A stretch of DNA of 26,845 bases from JAZQNF01 sp045641505 (GCA_045641505.1 JAZUHB010000043.1:1-26845), one strand, 5' to 3'; positions 16,498-25,145 are shown, numbered from the stretch's first letter. The notes: a model not told the origin generated them from the letters alone. Numbers and translations are program-made.

Positions 16498-16635
16498 TCA
16501 ATAGGGCAATTCGTTTTCGAACAGAATGGACACGGCCTCGCGGACGTACTCGGGACGGAGCACGCAGAACACCGCGCCCGCGATCAGGAAGGCCAGAAAC
16601 AGCGCTCCGACCGCCAGCCAGATCTTCTTCTTCAT
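16498..16635 (-). CDS. 45-residue single-pass membrane peptide
   Basis: A small gene between the helicase and sortase genes. It starts at 16635 with AAGGAG six bases upstream; that ribosome site overlaps the TAA of the helicase gene, nine bases away, so translation is probably coupled. The product begins MKKKIWLAVGALF, continues as a hydrophobic helix to about residue 26 (ending AVFCVL), then has a short polar tail, RPEYVREAVSILFENELPY, and TGA at 16498. The positive N-terminus and lack of a cleavage motif suggest an inner-membrane anchor with its tail outside the cell. Function is unknown. Its position before srtB suggests an envelope role or a partner of the sortase. Nothing in the sequence identifies a family. 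Confidence 0.78.
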   Translation of the reverse strand: MKKKIWLAVGALFLAFLIAGAVFCVLRPEYVREAVSILFENELPY

Positions 16636-16644
16636 GGCCGCTCC

Positions 16645-18777
16645 TTATTTCGCGGTGATGTGCACCAGACGGTGCAGCGCGCGGGTGCAGAGGATGTAGG
16701 AAAGCTCGCCGTCGTCATCCGTGGGGGCCGCCTCGACCGCCACGACACCGTCGAACTCGAGGCCCTTGGCGAAGTACACGGGCATGATCACGAGATCCGC
16801 CGCCGTGCCCTCCTCCTCGCGGCTCACGAGAGTCACGTCGAGTTTGTCCTTCACCATGCTGTAGAGGGCCTGCGCCTCGGCGATAGTGCGGCAGAGGATC
16901 GCCGCGTGCTCGATCTCGGGGCTCTGCTTCAGGCTCCCGACCGCGCTGACGATCAGGCCGGGCAGCTCGAGCGGAGAATCGAAGGTAAGATGCTCCACGG
17001 GCGCGCCGGAGCGGTCGACCGCGGTGACGTCGGAATCGCGCTTCAGCATGCTCTTGGAATAGTCGATGATCTCGCGGGTGCTGCGGTAGGAGAGCTTCAG
17101 CTCGAACTGACGGACCTGCTCCTTCTCAGCCTGGCTGAGGACCTGCTCCCACTCGTCCATCATGCTGTGGTAGTCGCCGCCGCGGATCTTCTGGCGGACG
17201 TCGCCCACCACGGTGTAGCTCTCGGCGCCGGTCATCTGCTTGAGCACGTGGAAGCCGAAGGCGCTGATGTCCTGGGCCTCGTCGATGACCAGATGGCGGA
17301 CGGGATAGCAGCCCTTGCCCTCCAGCTTGGTCTTGATGTACAGCAGGCCGATCAGATCGTCCTCGACCCAGAAATCGTTCTCGGTCTTGCCGACGGTCTC
17401 GCCGTACCATTTCTCCAGATCAGGCACGGCGTAGAGGGTGCGCAGGGTCTTGGAGAAGCGGTAGACGTCGCGCAGGTAGGCGCGGATTGCCTCGTTCTCC
17501 TCCAGCACCAGCTCGTTCGCCAGGAAGAAATCCTTCTGCTCCTTCGCCTGCTTCATCTTATAGCGGTAGGCGTTCTGGATGCGGCGCACGGTCTGGTTGC
17601 GGAGCTCCTTCAGCTTGTTGCGGGCGAGTCTCGTCACGCGGTCGGCGCGGCGCAGATACGGCAGGCGGGCGTTGGTCTTGTAGAAGAGCTGGTTCCGCTC
17701 GTCGGCGCTCATGATCACCTGGTTCTGGTAGACGAGGTCCTTGACGGCCTTCTGCTCCTCCTCGAAGCTCTTGAAGGCCTTGTCCAGCTCGCTCTTGAAG
17801 GAGAGGGAGGACTTATGGCGCACCTCGGCGGCGAAGGCCTTGTCCTGGCCGGCCAGGATGCGCTCGTAGTAGTCGCGGGTCCGCATGACGCTGCGGGTGG
17901 GCCGCAGGATCCGGGTCGCGAGGCCCTTCACGGTGTCCTGGAAGGTGTTCTCCGATTCGCCGAGATCCGGCAGCACGTCGGAGATGTAGTCCATGAACAG
18001 ACGGTTCGGACCGAGAATGAGCACGTTGTTGCTCATGCGCTCCCGGTAATTGTAGAGAAGATATGCGATGCGGTGCAGCACGATGGTGGTCTTGCCGCTG
18101 CCGGCGACGCCGTTCAGGATGATGTTGTACTCGGGCTCCAGACGGATGACGTCGTCCTGCTCCTTCTGGATGGTGGAGATGACCTCCTTCAGACGGCTGC
18201 CGGAATTGCCGGAAAGCACCATCTGCAGCACGTCGTCCTTGATGTCGATCTCGGAGTCGAAGAGGCCCTTCAGCTCGCCCTTCTTCACGATGTACTGGCG
18301 GCGGCGCTTGAGATCCGCCTGAGACACGCCGGAGGGGGCGCGGTAGCTCATCTTGCCCAGCCGCTGCTGGTAGAACAGGGAGGCCACGGGCGTACGCCAG
18401 TCGAGGATGCGGGGCTCCGCGTCCACGGAGAAGCCGTTCTTGCCGATGTAGTATTCGTGCAGCGTTCCGTCCTCGGCCGCCTCGTAGATGATGGAGCCGA
18501 AATAGGGCGCGTAGTACATGCGCTCCAGCTGGCCGATCCGCTCGTAGAGGCTGATGTACTGCTTCTCCTTGACGGGGTCGTCCTGCATGAACAGCGCGTG
18601 CTTCGCCCGGGGAATCTCCTCGTTGACGTACTTGCGGTGCTCCACGATGTCCTGCTTCATCGCCGAAAGGGTCAGGTTCTTCTCGTCGATCTGCTGCTGG
18701 ATCAGGCCCTGGGTCTCGCTTAGGTACTGCTCTTCCTCCGCCTGGCTCTTTCCGTTTACATTGATGTTCTGATTCAT
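16645..18777 (-). CDS. helD: HelD-like superfamily 1 helicase (RNA polymerase recycling)
   Basis: A 710-residue UvrD/Rep-type ATPase. The long helical N-terminus (about 1-90, AEEEQYLSETQ to QYISLYERIGQL) is the arm that in HelD proteins inserts into RNA polymerase channels. The Walker A box is GVAGSGKTT (223-231), the DEAQD box is at 499-503, and VVGDVRQ (near 523) is motif III. ILDWRTPVASLFY (124-136) is typical of this family. HelD frees RNA polymerase from stalled or post-termination nucleic acid complexes, using ATP. The start at 18777 has only a modest GGGTGG site, but it fits the family N-terminus. It lies 42 bp after the nucleoside kinase gene and is coupled to the small membrane peptide gene downstream. 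A generic DNA helicase is the main alternative. Confidence 0.88.
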   Translation of the reverse strand: MNQNINVNGKSQAEEEQYLSETQGLIQQQIDEKNLTLSAMKQDIVEHRKYVNEEIPRAKHALFMQDDPVKEKQYISLYERIGQLERMYYAPYFGSIIYEAAEDGTLHEYYIGKNGFSVDAEPRILDWRTPVASLFYQQRLGKMSYRAPSGVSQADLKRRRQYIVKKGELKGLFDSEIDIKDDVLQMVLSGNSGSRLKEVISTIQKEQDDVIRLEPEYNIILNGVAGSGKTTIVLHRIAYLLYNYRERMSNNVLILGPNRLFMDYISDVLPDLGESENTFQDTVKGLATRILRPTRSVMRTRDYYERILAGQDKAFAAEVRHKSSLSFKSELDKAFKSFEEEQKAVKDLVYQNQVIMSADERNQLFYKTNARLPYLRRADRVTRLARNKLKELRNQTVRRIQNAYRYKMKQAKEQKDFFLANELVLEENEAIRAYLRDVYRFSKTLRTLYAVPDLEKWYGETVGKTENDFWVEDDLIGLLYIKTKLEGKGCYPVRHLVIDEAQDISAFGFHVLKQMTGAESYTVVGDVRQKIRGGDYHSMMDEWEQVLSQAEKEQVRQFELKLSYRSTREIIDYSKSMLKRDSDVTAVDRSGAPVEHLTFDSPLELPGLIVSAVGSLKQSPEIEHAAILCRTIAEAQALYSMVKDKLDVTLVSREEEGTAADLVIMPVYFAKGLEFDGVVAVEAAPTDDDGELSYILCTRALHRLVHITAK

Positions 18778-18819
18778 TTCTTTACCACCCGAAATCTTTG
18801 ATCGCTTTCTGCCGAAAGC

Positions 18820-20490
18820 TTACTGCTCGAATACGCCGCCGCCGATGAACTCGCGGATCAGGGATTCCCGCGGGATCGGCTCGGGACTCACGCCCAGGAA
18901 GTAATCCAGGAGCTTGAGGAGCCGTCTTGCTTCGGCATAGGAGGGATCGTCCGGACGGATCCGGTACAGCAGGGGCTCCGCAAACTGCTTGAGCACTGCC
19001 AGTTCATAGATGTGCGCGGAGTTGAACATCGCGTCCGCCTCGTTCTGATAGGGGAAGATGTTCTTCTCCTCGCCCTTGCGGACGCTGTCCCACATGGCGA
19101 TGGTCTGGGACGCGGAATAGCCGCGGTGCTGATTGTCGCGGATCATGCGGCGGAGCAGCCGGCCGTCCGTGGTCTGGATGCGGTTGTGGTCGTCCAGGTT
19201 GAGGAAGGCCAGGGCGCTGATATAGATCTTGAACTTCCGTTCCTTCGGCACGAGCTTGCTGACCTCCTCGTTCAGGCAGTGGATGCCCTCGACGATCAGG
19301 ATGTCGCGCTCACCGAGGCAGATCTTGTGCTTGCCGGTGTATTCCGGCTCGCCGGTCAGGAAGTTGTAGCTGGGGATCTCCACCTCTTCGCCTGCCATCA
19401 GCCGGTTCATGTCTTCATTGAACTGCGCGGTATTGACGGCGGCGAGGCACTCGAAGTCGGGCTTGCCCTCCTCGTCGAGCGGGGTCTGCGTGCGGGACAG
19501 GAAGTAATTGTCCATCGAGATCAGGTGCGGGACGAAGTTCTCCGCCCGAAGCTGCACCATCAGCCGCTGCGCGAAGGTGGTCTTGCCGGAGGAGGAAGGC
19601 CCCGCGATCAGCACGAGCCGGACGTCCGGCCGCGCGGCGATCTGGGAGGCGATCTGCGCGATCTTCTTGGAATGGAGCGCCTCGGAGGTCTGGATCAGCT
19701 CGGTGAAGCGGCCGTCGGCGATCACGTCGTTCAGCGCGCCCACGTCCTCGACGCCCATCAGGCGGCACCAGTTCTTGCTCTCGCTGAAGATGCGGAAGAG
19801 TCCCGGCTCCTCGGCCAGGGGCCGGAGCTCGTGGGGATAGACGCGGCTGGGCATCCGGAGCATCACGCCCTCGCCCTTCGCGACCAGATAGGGCTTCTTC
19901 ATCAGGAAGCCGGTGGAGGGAAGCATGCTGCCGTAGAAGTAGTTGAACTCCCCGTCCAGATCGTAGAGGTTCAGCCCGTAGGTGTTGCGGTAGCGGAACA
20001 GCCGCTCCATGTCGGGCATGTCGTTCTCGGCGAAGGCCTTCATCGCCGCGGAAAGGACCGTGTAGCGGCGGGTGATGGGAAGATCGGCGTCGATCAGCTT
20101 ATCCATCTCGGCGCCGACGGCCTCGAGTTCCTCCGCGGAAAGCAGGCGGTTCGGAGCGCCGGGCCGGCTGCTCTCCCGGATCTCGGTGTAGAGATTGCCG
20201 GAGATCGAGTGCATGATGCGCACGCGGATCTGCATGCCGAGCACCCGGTGCAGAGCCAGGATGTAAACGTAGCTCAGGGTCCGCACGTAGACGCGGAAGC
20301 CCTCCATGTCCTTCAGGCTGTGGAAGACGACCGTGCAGGGAGCGTCCAGACAGTCGGACAGATCACAGAAATGACCGTCCACCTCCGCTCCCATCACGGG
20401 AGACTCATCGCGGAAGTAACGGCGGGACAGTTCCAGCAGGCTGATGCCGGCGCGGACGGTCCGCTCGGTTCCTTCGACCGTAACTTTCAT
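18820..20490 (-). CDS. TGS/ThrRS-like domain fused to uridine kinase-type nucleoside kinase
   Basis: A 556-residue fusion. Residues 1-60 resemble a TGS domain and the following section resembles the second additional domain of threonyl-tRNA synthetase. From about 290 there is a uridine kinase/phosphoribulokinase-type P-loop fold, with Walker A GPSSSGKTTF (297-306), SMDNYFLSR, and ILIVEGIHCLNEE as the Walker B region. Proteins of this build occur in Clostridia and Thermotoga, and the family is annotated as nucleoside (uridine/cytidine) kinase; the substrate here is inferred. The start at 20490 has AAAGGA about eight bases upstream. It lies 60 bp after the nif3-like gene; the gap has a GC-rich imperfect stem but no T-run, so readthrough of a shared transcript is likely. 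The TGS-like part may sense a nucleotide or tRNA, but nothing shows that. Confidence 0.85.
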   Translation of the reverse strand: MKVTVEGTERTVRAGISLLELSRRYFRDESPVMGAEVDGHFCDLSDCLDAPCTVVFHSLKDMEGFRVYVRTLSYVYILALHRVLGMQIRVRIMHSISGNLYTEIRESSRPGAPNRLLSAEELEAVGAEMDKLIDADLPITRRYTVLSAAMKAFAENDMPDMERLFRYRNTYGLNLYDLDGEFNYFYGSMLPSTGFLMKKPYLVAKGEGVMLRMPSRVYPHELRPLAEEPGLFRIFSESKNWCRLMGVEDVGALNDVIADGRFTELIQTSEALHSKKIAQIASQIAARPDVRLVLIAGPSSSGKTTFAQRLMVQLRAENFVPHLISMDNYFLSRTQTPLDEEGKPDFECLAAVNTAQFNEDMNRLMAGEEVEIPSYNFLTGEPEYTGKHKICLGERDILIVEGIHCLNEEVSKLVPKERKFKIYISALAFLNLDDHNRIQTTDGRLLRRMIRDNQHRGYSASQTIAMWDSVRKGEEKNIFPYQNEADAMFNSAHIYELAVLKQFAEPLLYRIRPDDPSYAEARRLLKLLDYFLGVSPEPIPRESLIREFIGGGVFEQ

Positions 20491-20550
20491 GGCAATTCCT
20501 TTCTCATTCAGGCGCGCCCGCCCGGGCCGGCGACCCGGCGGCGCTTTCGT

Positions 20551-21342
20551 TCAGACTTCGGTAAACGCGTCCCGCATCACGGAGGATACGAGGACCTCGA
20601 CTTCTTCTCCCTCCGCGTTCAGGTGGCCGCGGAGATAGTCGGCGAACACGGCGGCGATGCCCACCTCGGTAGCAAAGTGTCCCGCGTCGATCACGGGCAT
20701 TCCGAAGGAAAGGGCTTCCTCCGCCTGATGGTACTTGATGTCGCCGGTGACGTAGACGTCGGCGCCGGCCGCCTTCGCGGCGGGGATGAACTCGGAGCCG
20801 CTGCCGGTGCAGAGCGCGACGGCGCGGACCTTCGCGCCGAGACCGTCCGAGACGGTGCGGAGCACGGACAGGCCGAGCGTTTTCTTGACCCGCTCGCAGA
20901 ACGCGCCGAGGGTCTCCTCCTCGGGCAGATAGCCCAGATGGAGGATGTTCTCGCCGGCATCGGGAACGGCCGCGGTATCCTGCAGCCCAAGCTCGCGGGC
21001 CAGGAGATCGTTGGTTCCGCCGACGGCGATGTCGATGTTGGTATGGGCCGCGTAGAGGGCGATTCCCTCCTCCGCCAGCCGGAGGACCCGGCGGCCGGTG
21101 CGGCTCTCGTCCGTGAAGCGCTTCACGGCGGAGAAGACCATGGGATGATGGGTGACGATCATGCCGCAGCCGAGGGAAACGGCTTCCTCGATGACCGCCT
21201 CGGTGGCATCGAGCGCCGTGAGAATCCGCGTGACCGGCTTGTCGGGATGGCCGACCAGCAGGCCGGAATTGTCCCAACTCTCACAGAGGGACAGATCCGC
21301 CCACTCCTCCATGGCGTTCGCCACGTCGCGTACTGTTACCAT
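20551..21342 (-). CDS. Nif3-like dinuclear metal protein (YqfO family)
   Basis: A 263-residue member of the Nif3/YqfO family, often labelled GTP cyclohydrolase I type 2 though its cell role is unsettled. Candidate metal ligands are visible: His65-His66 in IVTHHPMVF, His100 and Asp104 in AAHTNID, and His222 and Glu226 in DAGHFATE. It is the short form, without the PII-like insert of longer Firmicute proteins. ATG at 21342 overlaps the trmK stop by seven bases and has AAGGAG eight bases upstream. The trmK-nif3 pair next to rpoD is a conserved Firmicute arrangement, and translational coupling is expected. Confidence 0.92.
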   Translation of the reverse strand: MVTVRDVANAMEEWADLSLCESWDNSGLLVGHPDKPVTRILTALDATEAVIEEAVSLGCGMIVTHHPMVFSAVKRFTDESRTGRRVLRLAEEGIALYAAHTNIDIAVGGTNDLLARELGLQDTAAVPDAGENILHLGYLPEEETLGAFCERVKKTLGLSVLRTVSDGLGAKVRAVALCTGSGSEFIPAAKAAGADVYVTGDIKYHQAEEALSFGMPVIDAGHFATEVGIAAVFADYLRGHLNAEGEEVEVLVSSVMRDAFTEV

Positions 21343-22028
21343 TTCGCAAGCTCCTTTTCGATGCGGGACAGATACTCCTCCAGCTCCCGGACCCGGGCTC
21401 CGGAGGACGCTCCCGCGTTTTTCTCCAGTTTTTTCAAGATCCTCGCGTTCTTTTCGCGCTCTTCCAGAAGATATTCGCGGAAGACCGGATCCTGCCCGTC
21501 CATCAGCGTACCGAAGAGGAGTTCCTCTTCCCGCGCCTTGCTTTCTCCCGGGACGGCGGAGATCACCAGGTAGAATTTGCCGCGGTCACGGACCATCCGC
21601 TCGCTCTCCGTGCGGAAGCCGAGCTCCCGCAGCGCCCGCCGGACCGTTTCGGGCTCGGACTGGGGCTGCAGCACCAGCTGCGAGGCAGCGGCAAGGCTCG
21701 AGGGCGCGGCGCCCTCCCGCGAGGAGAGAAGCTCCGCGATGAGCCGGCCGCCCATGCCCGCGAAGACCAGGCAGTCGCAGGGCTCCGGCAGCTTCGTGAG
21801 GCCGTCGGACAGGACGGTTCCGACGCGGTCGGAAAGGCCCGCGGCCCGGACGTTCTTCTCGGCGCGGGAAAGGGGCCCCTTCTTCACGTCGAGGGCAAAG
21901 GCCCGGCCGACCGTTCCGTTTCCGACCAGCGCGATCGGCAGATACGCGTGATCCGTTCCGATATCAGCGAGGCTTCCGGCCGGACGGACCGTTTCCGCCA
22001 CCGCCGAAAGACGTTCGGAAAGTTCCAT
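21336..22028 (-). CDS. trmK: tRNA (adenine(22)-N1)-methyltransferase
   Basis: A 230-residue SAM-dependent enzyme that methylates N1 of A22 in bacterial tRNAs. The SAM-binding motif ADIGTDHAYLP lies at 21-31, FAGMGGRLIAELL follows near 89-101, and LVLQPQSEPETVR is the usual family segment after it. The C-terminal 50 residues are a charged helical hairpin (EEREKNARILKKLEK), as in TrmK of Bacillus. Its ATG shares one base with the rpoD stop codon (TAATG) and its stop overlaps the nif3-like start, so the three genes are almost certainly on one message. Confidence 0.93.
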   Translation of the reverse strand: MELSERLSAVAETVRPAGSLADIGTDHAYLPIALVGNGTVGRAFALDVKKGPLSRAEKNVRAAGLSDRVGTVLSDGLTKLPEPCDCLVFAGMGGRLIAELLSSREGAAPSSLAAASQLVLQPQSEPETVRRALRELGFRTESERMVRDRGKFYLVISAVPGESKAREEELLFGTLMDGQDPVFREYLLEEREKNARILKKLEKNAGASSGARVRELEEYLSRIEKELAKW

Positions 22029-23239
22029 TATTCGAGATAATCCTTCAGCTTCTTGCTGCGGCTGGGATGACGCAGCTTGCGGAGCGCCTTGGCCTCGATC
22101 TGACGGATGCGCTCACGGGTGACGCCGAAGATCGTGCCAACCTCCTCCAGCGTGCGCGCGCGGCCGTCGTCCAGACCGAAGCGGAGACGCAGCACCTGCT
22201 GCTCACGCTCGGCCAGGGTATCGAGGACCTCGAGCAGCTGCTCCTTCAGCATCGTGAACGCCACCGCGTCCGCAGGCACCATCATGTCGGTGTCGGGGAT
22301 GAAGTCGCCCAGATGGCTGTCCTCCTCCTCGCCGATGGGGGTCTCCAGGGAAACGGGCTCCTGCGCGATCTTCATGATCTCGCGGACCTTGTTCACGGGC
22401 ATCTCCATCTCCTCGGCGATCTCCTCGGGGCTGGGATCGCGGCCCAGCTCCTGCAGCAGCTGACGGGAAACGCGGATCAGCTTGTTGATGGTCTCGACCA
22501 TGTGGACGGGAATACGGATGGTGCGGGCCTGGTCCGCGATGGCGCGGGTGATGGCCTGACGGATCCACCAGGTGGCGTAGGTGCTGAACTTGTAGCCCTT
22601 GCGGTAGTCGAACTTCTCGACCGCCTTGATCAGGCCCAGATTTCCCTCCTGGATCAGGTCCAGGAGCTGCATGCCGCGGCCCACGTAGCGCTTCGCGATG
22701 CTGACCACGAGACGGAGGTTCGCCTCGGCCAGACGGTTCTTGGCCTCCTCGTCGCCCTGCTCCATGCGCTGCGCCAGCTCGATCTCCTCGTCGGCGGTCA
22801 GCAGCGGGACCTTGCCGATCTCCTTCAGGTAGAGACGGACGGGATCGTCCAGACGGAGATTCTCGGGCAGGGTCAGGTCGATCTCCTCCTCGGTGGTCTC
22901 CTCGATGTTGCCGATCACGTCGATGCCGTTCTCCTCGAGATAGGAATAGACCTTCTCCATGTTGTCGGAGCCCAGGGTCATGTCCTGGAAGATCTCGGTG
23001 ATCTCCGAGTACTCCAGCACGTTCTTCTTCTTTTTGGCGATGTCGACCAGGGCCTTGAGCTTCTCGCGGAACTTCTGAGCCTCCGCGGCCGTAAAGGGCT
23101 TGCTCTTCACCTTGGGCTTTTCGGGCTCCAGCTCGTCGACGGGCAGGAGCTCCTCGGTTTCTCCGACGAAATCACCGGCCTCGACCTCCGCGATCTCCGC
23201 GGAAATGACCTGCTCCTCATTCATGATATCGCTATCCAT
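22028..23239 (-). CDS. rpoD: Housekeeping RNA polymerase sigma factor (sigma-A/RpoD)
   Basis: A 403-residue primary sigma factor directing RNA polymerase to -35/-10 promoters like those in this window. Region 1.1-like sequence (about 50-110) is followed by region 1.2 (DDPVRLYLKEIGKVPLL, 131-147). Region 2 contains the core-binding and -10-melting sequence EGNLGLIKAVEKFDY with TYATWWIRQAI (about 165-240). Region 3 is at 250-320. Region 4 has TLEEVGTIFGVTRERIRQIE (363-382) for the -35 box. No non-conserved insert of the E. coli type is present, as in Gram-positives. The start at 23239 overlaps dnaG by 19 bases and has GGAG 11 bases upstream. An alternative ATG at 23224 overlaps the dnaG stop as ATGA and would remove five residues; sequence alone does not settle this. 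Confidence 0.96.
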   Translation of the reverse strand: MDSDIMNEEQVISAEIAEVEAGDFVGETEELLPVDELEPEKPKVKSKPFTAAEAQKFREKLKALVDIAKKKKNVLEYSEITEIFQDMTLGSDNMEKVYSYLEENGIDVIGNIEETTEEEIDLTLPENLRLDDPVRLYLKEIGKVPLLTADEEIELAQRMEQGDEEAKNRLAEANLRLVVSIAKRYVGRGMQLLDLIQEGNLGLIKAVEKFDYRKGYKFSTYATWWIRQAITRAIADQARTIRIPVHMVETINKLIRVSRQLLQELGRDPSPEEIAEEMEMPVNKVREIMKIAQEPVSLETPIGEEEDSHLGDFIPDTDMMVPADAVAFTMLKEQLLEVLDTLAEREQQVLRLRFGLDDGRARTLEEVGTIFGVTRERIRQIEAKALRKLRHPSRSKKLKDYLE

Positions 23240-25011
23240 AGATCCTGAATCTCCTTCTTTTTCTTGATGCTGTTCTGTATGGCGGCCAGGTCGTTCTGTT
23301 CCCGCAGGCTCTCCTCGAGCTGACGGGTCAGGAGCGTCCTGACATTCTGCGTAAGATAGCTGGCGAGCTCGTTCGGGTCCTCCGGCAGGGACAGGGTGAA
23401 CAGGGACGAGACGCGTTCCTGATCCTCCGCCTCGGGGAGACGGGAAATCAGATCCGCCATCTTAGGCGGCTCGCCGGCCGCGTCCTGACCGAGGACGTAT
23501 TCGGCGATGGGACGGAAAATGTTGAGCTTGCCCTGCGGCTCGGCCTGCGTCGGTTCGGTGCGCTCCCGGAAGAGCTCCGGTCCGAGCGAGGCGCCGAGCG
23601 CCTTCGAAAGGATGCCGAAAAGCTCCGGCCTCTGCACGAGCGCTGCGAGGAGCATCCGCTCCGCCTTGGTTTCGTTCTCGCCGTCCTCGGGCCGCCGGTA
23701 GGCGGTCCGGTATTCGATGATGCCGGCGGAATCACGCTTCTCGTTCACGGCCTTGGTGAGCGCCGCTTCGGAGACCTTGAGCTTCGCGGCCACGTCGCGG
23801 ATGTGGAGCTCGCGCTCCAGGTCGGAGGAAAGGGTGGCCAGCTTCTCGACCATGCCCTCGACGACCCGGACCTTGCCCTCGACGCCTTCGCCCTGCTCGC
23901 CCTCGAGGACCCGAAGCTCGAAGTCGACGGGGTTCTGCGCGGCGGCGAGCACCTCCTCGAAGGCGGCGGGACCGCCCTTCTTGATGAGTTCGTCCGGATC
24001 CTTCGCGCCGGTCACCCGGGCGACCCGGACCTTGAGGCCCGCTTCCTCCAGCAGAGGAATGGCCCGGCGGGCGGCGCCGGTCCCGGCCTTGTCGGAATCG
24101 TAGCAGAGCACCGCCTCGGAGAAATACCGCTTGATCAGCAGGCATTGCTCCTTGGTGAGGGCCGTGCCGAGACTCGCCACGGCGTTATCGAAGCCGGCCT
24201 GGTGGAGGGACAGAACATCGACGTTGCCTTCGACGAGAAGGACGTAGCCGCGCCTGGACTTCTTCGCCAGGTTCATCATGTACAGGTTCTTGCGCTTGTT
24301 GAAGATCTCGGACTCGGGCGAGTTCAGGTACTTGGGCTCGCCCTGGCCCATCACACGGCCGCTGAAGCCGATCACCCGGCCGCCCGCGTCGAAGATGGGG
24401 AACATCAGCCGGTTGAAGAAGCGGTCGTAGGGCTGGGCGGAGCTGCCGGAAAGGAGCCCGGCGCCCATCATTTCCTCGACGGTGTAGCCCTTCTGGGCCA
24501 GATAGGTATGGAGGCCGTCGCGGCTCACGGGCGCGTAGCCCAGGCCGAACTTGACGGCGTATTCGTCGCTGATGCCCCGCTCCTTGAGGTAGCCGCGGGC
24601 CGCCGCCCCTTCGGGCGCGCGGGAAAGCTTCGCGAAGTAGTAGCGGGCCGCTTCGGTGGCGGCCTCTCTCATCCGCTCGCGCCGGAAGAGCTCCTGCTTT
24701 TCGCTGTCGCTCATCTCGGCCTCAGGCAATGTGATGTGGGCCTTTTCGGCCAGCGTCTTCACTGCCTCGGTGAAGGACAGATTGTCCATCTGCATCAGGA
24801 AGGTGAAGACGTTGCCGCCGGCACCGCAGCCGAAGCAGTGGTAGAACTGCTCCCGCTCGTTCACCGAGAAGGAGGCGGTCTTCTCACCGTGGAACGGACA
24901 GAGGCCGAAATAGTTGGTGCCCTTTTTCGTCAAAGGGACGTAGGACGACACGACGCTGACGATGTCGTTGGCTTCCCGGACCTGCCGGAGCACTTCATCC
25001 GAGTAATACAT
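23221..25011 (-). CDS. dnaG: DNA primase
   Basis: A 596-residue primase that makes RNA primers for DNA replication. The CHC2 zinc site has Cys38, His41, Cys59 and Cys62 (CPFHGEK...YHCFGCG). The catalytic core has RLMFPIFDAGGRVIGFSGR (201-219). The Toprim acidic residues are Glu261 (LLVEGNVDV) and Asp305/Asp307 (CYDSDKAG). The C-terminal region (from about 440) is the helicase-binding domain. The start at 25011 has a strong AAAGGAGG site. It is first in the dnaG-rpoD-trmK-nif3 series, the old macromolecular-synthesis operon arrangement. Its promoter is not clear: TATATATA at 25057-25064 may be part of a -10 region, but no good -35 box is found 16-18 bases upstream of it. Confidence 0.96.
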   Translation of the reverse strand: MYYSDEVLRQVREANDIVSVVSSYVPLTKKGTNYFGLCPFHGEKTASFSVNEREQFYHCFGCGAGGNVFTFLMQMDNLSFTEAVKTLAEKAHITLPEAEMSDSEKQELFRRERMREAATEAARYYFAKLSRAPEGAAARGYLKERGISDEYAVKFGLGYAPVSRDGLHTYLAQKGYTVEEMMGAGLLSGSSAQPYDRFFNRLMFPIFDAGGRVIGFSGRVMGQGEPKYLNSPESEIFNKRKNLYMMNLAKKSRRGYVLLVEGNVDVLSLHQAGFDNAVASLGTALTKEQCLLIKRYFSEAVLCYDSDKAGTGAARRAIPLLEEAGLKVRVARVTGAKDPDELIKKGGPAAFEEVLAAAQNPVDFELRVLEGEQGEGVEGKVRVVEGMVEKLATLSSDLERELHIRDVAAKLKVSEAALTKAVNEKRDSAGIIEYRTAYRRPEDGENETKAERMLLAALVQRPELFGILSKALGASLGPELFRERTEPTQAEPQGKLNIFRPIAEYVLGQDAAGEPPKMADLISRLPEAEDQERVSSLFTLSLPEDPNELASYLTQNVRTLLTRQLEESLREQNDLAAIQNSIKKKKEIQDLWIAIS

Positions 25012-25098
25012 GGTCTCCTCCTTTCCGTAACGGTGACGCGATTTCTTTCTGCTGTTTATATATACTGCCCCGACGGGCGATTTCCTTTTTTATTTTGC

Positions 25099-25117
25099 AA
25101 ACTTTCCGAAAAAGTTT
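25099..25117. repeat. 7-bp perfect inverted repeat in the dnaG/ECF divergent region
   Basis: AAACTTT and AAAGTTT are separated by CCGAA. The repeat lies about 29 bp upstream of the ECF -35 box and 88 bp upstream of dnaG. It could be a protein-binding site or a chance AT-rich palindrome. The remainder of the 170-bp gap shows only the ECF promoter and a GGCGCGCC palindrome near 25122-25130. Confidence 0.4.
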
Positions 25118-25145
25118 TCCTCGGCGCGCCGGAGTCCCCGTTCAT

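Noticed and set aside
16660..18723. 687-codon open frame on the plus strand opposite helD
   Set aside because: Composition is dominated by Leu, Val, Asp and His with no domain. It is the antisense shadow of a GC-rich helicase gene with clear motifs.
20491..20550. Terminator between the nif3-like and nucleoside kinase genes
   Set aside because: The GC-rich sequence can form imperfect stems but there is no following T-run, so it does not support transcript ending.
19012..21573. 853-codon open frame on the plus strand across the nucleoside kinase and nif3 genes
   Set aside because: It spans two well-supported minus-strand genes and has a low-complexity Arg/Asp/Leu/Val composition, so it is a GC-driven shadow.
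25057..25100. dnaG promoter built on TATATATA (25057-25064)
   Set aside because: No acceptable -35 hexamer lies 16-18 bases upstream on the minus strand, and TTGCAA at 25095-25100 is too far away. A promoter must exist here but cannot be placed.
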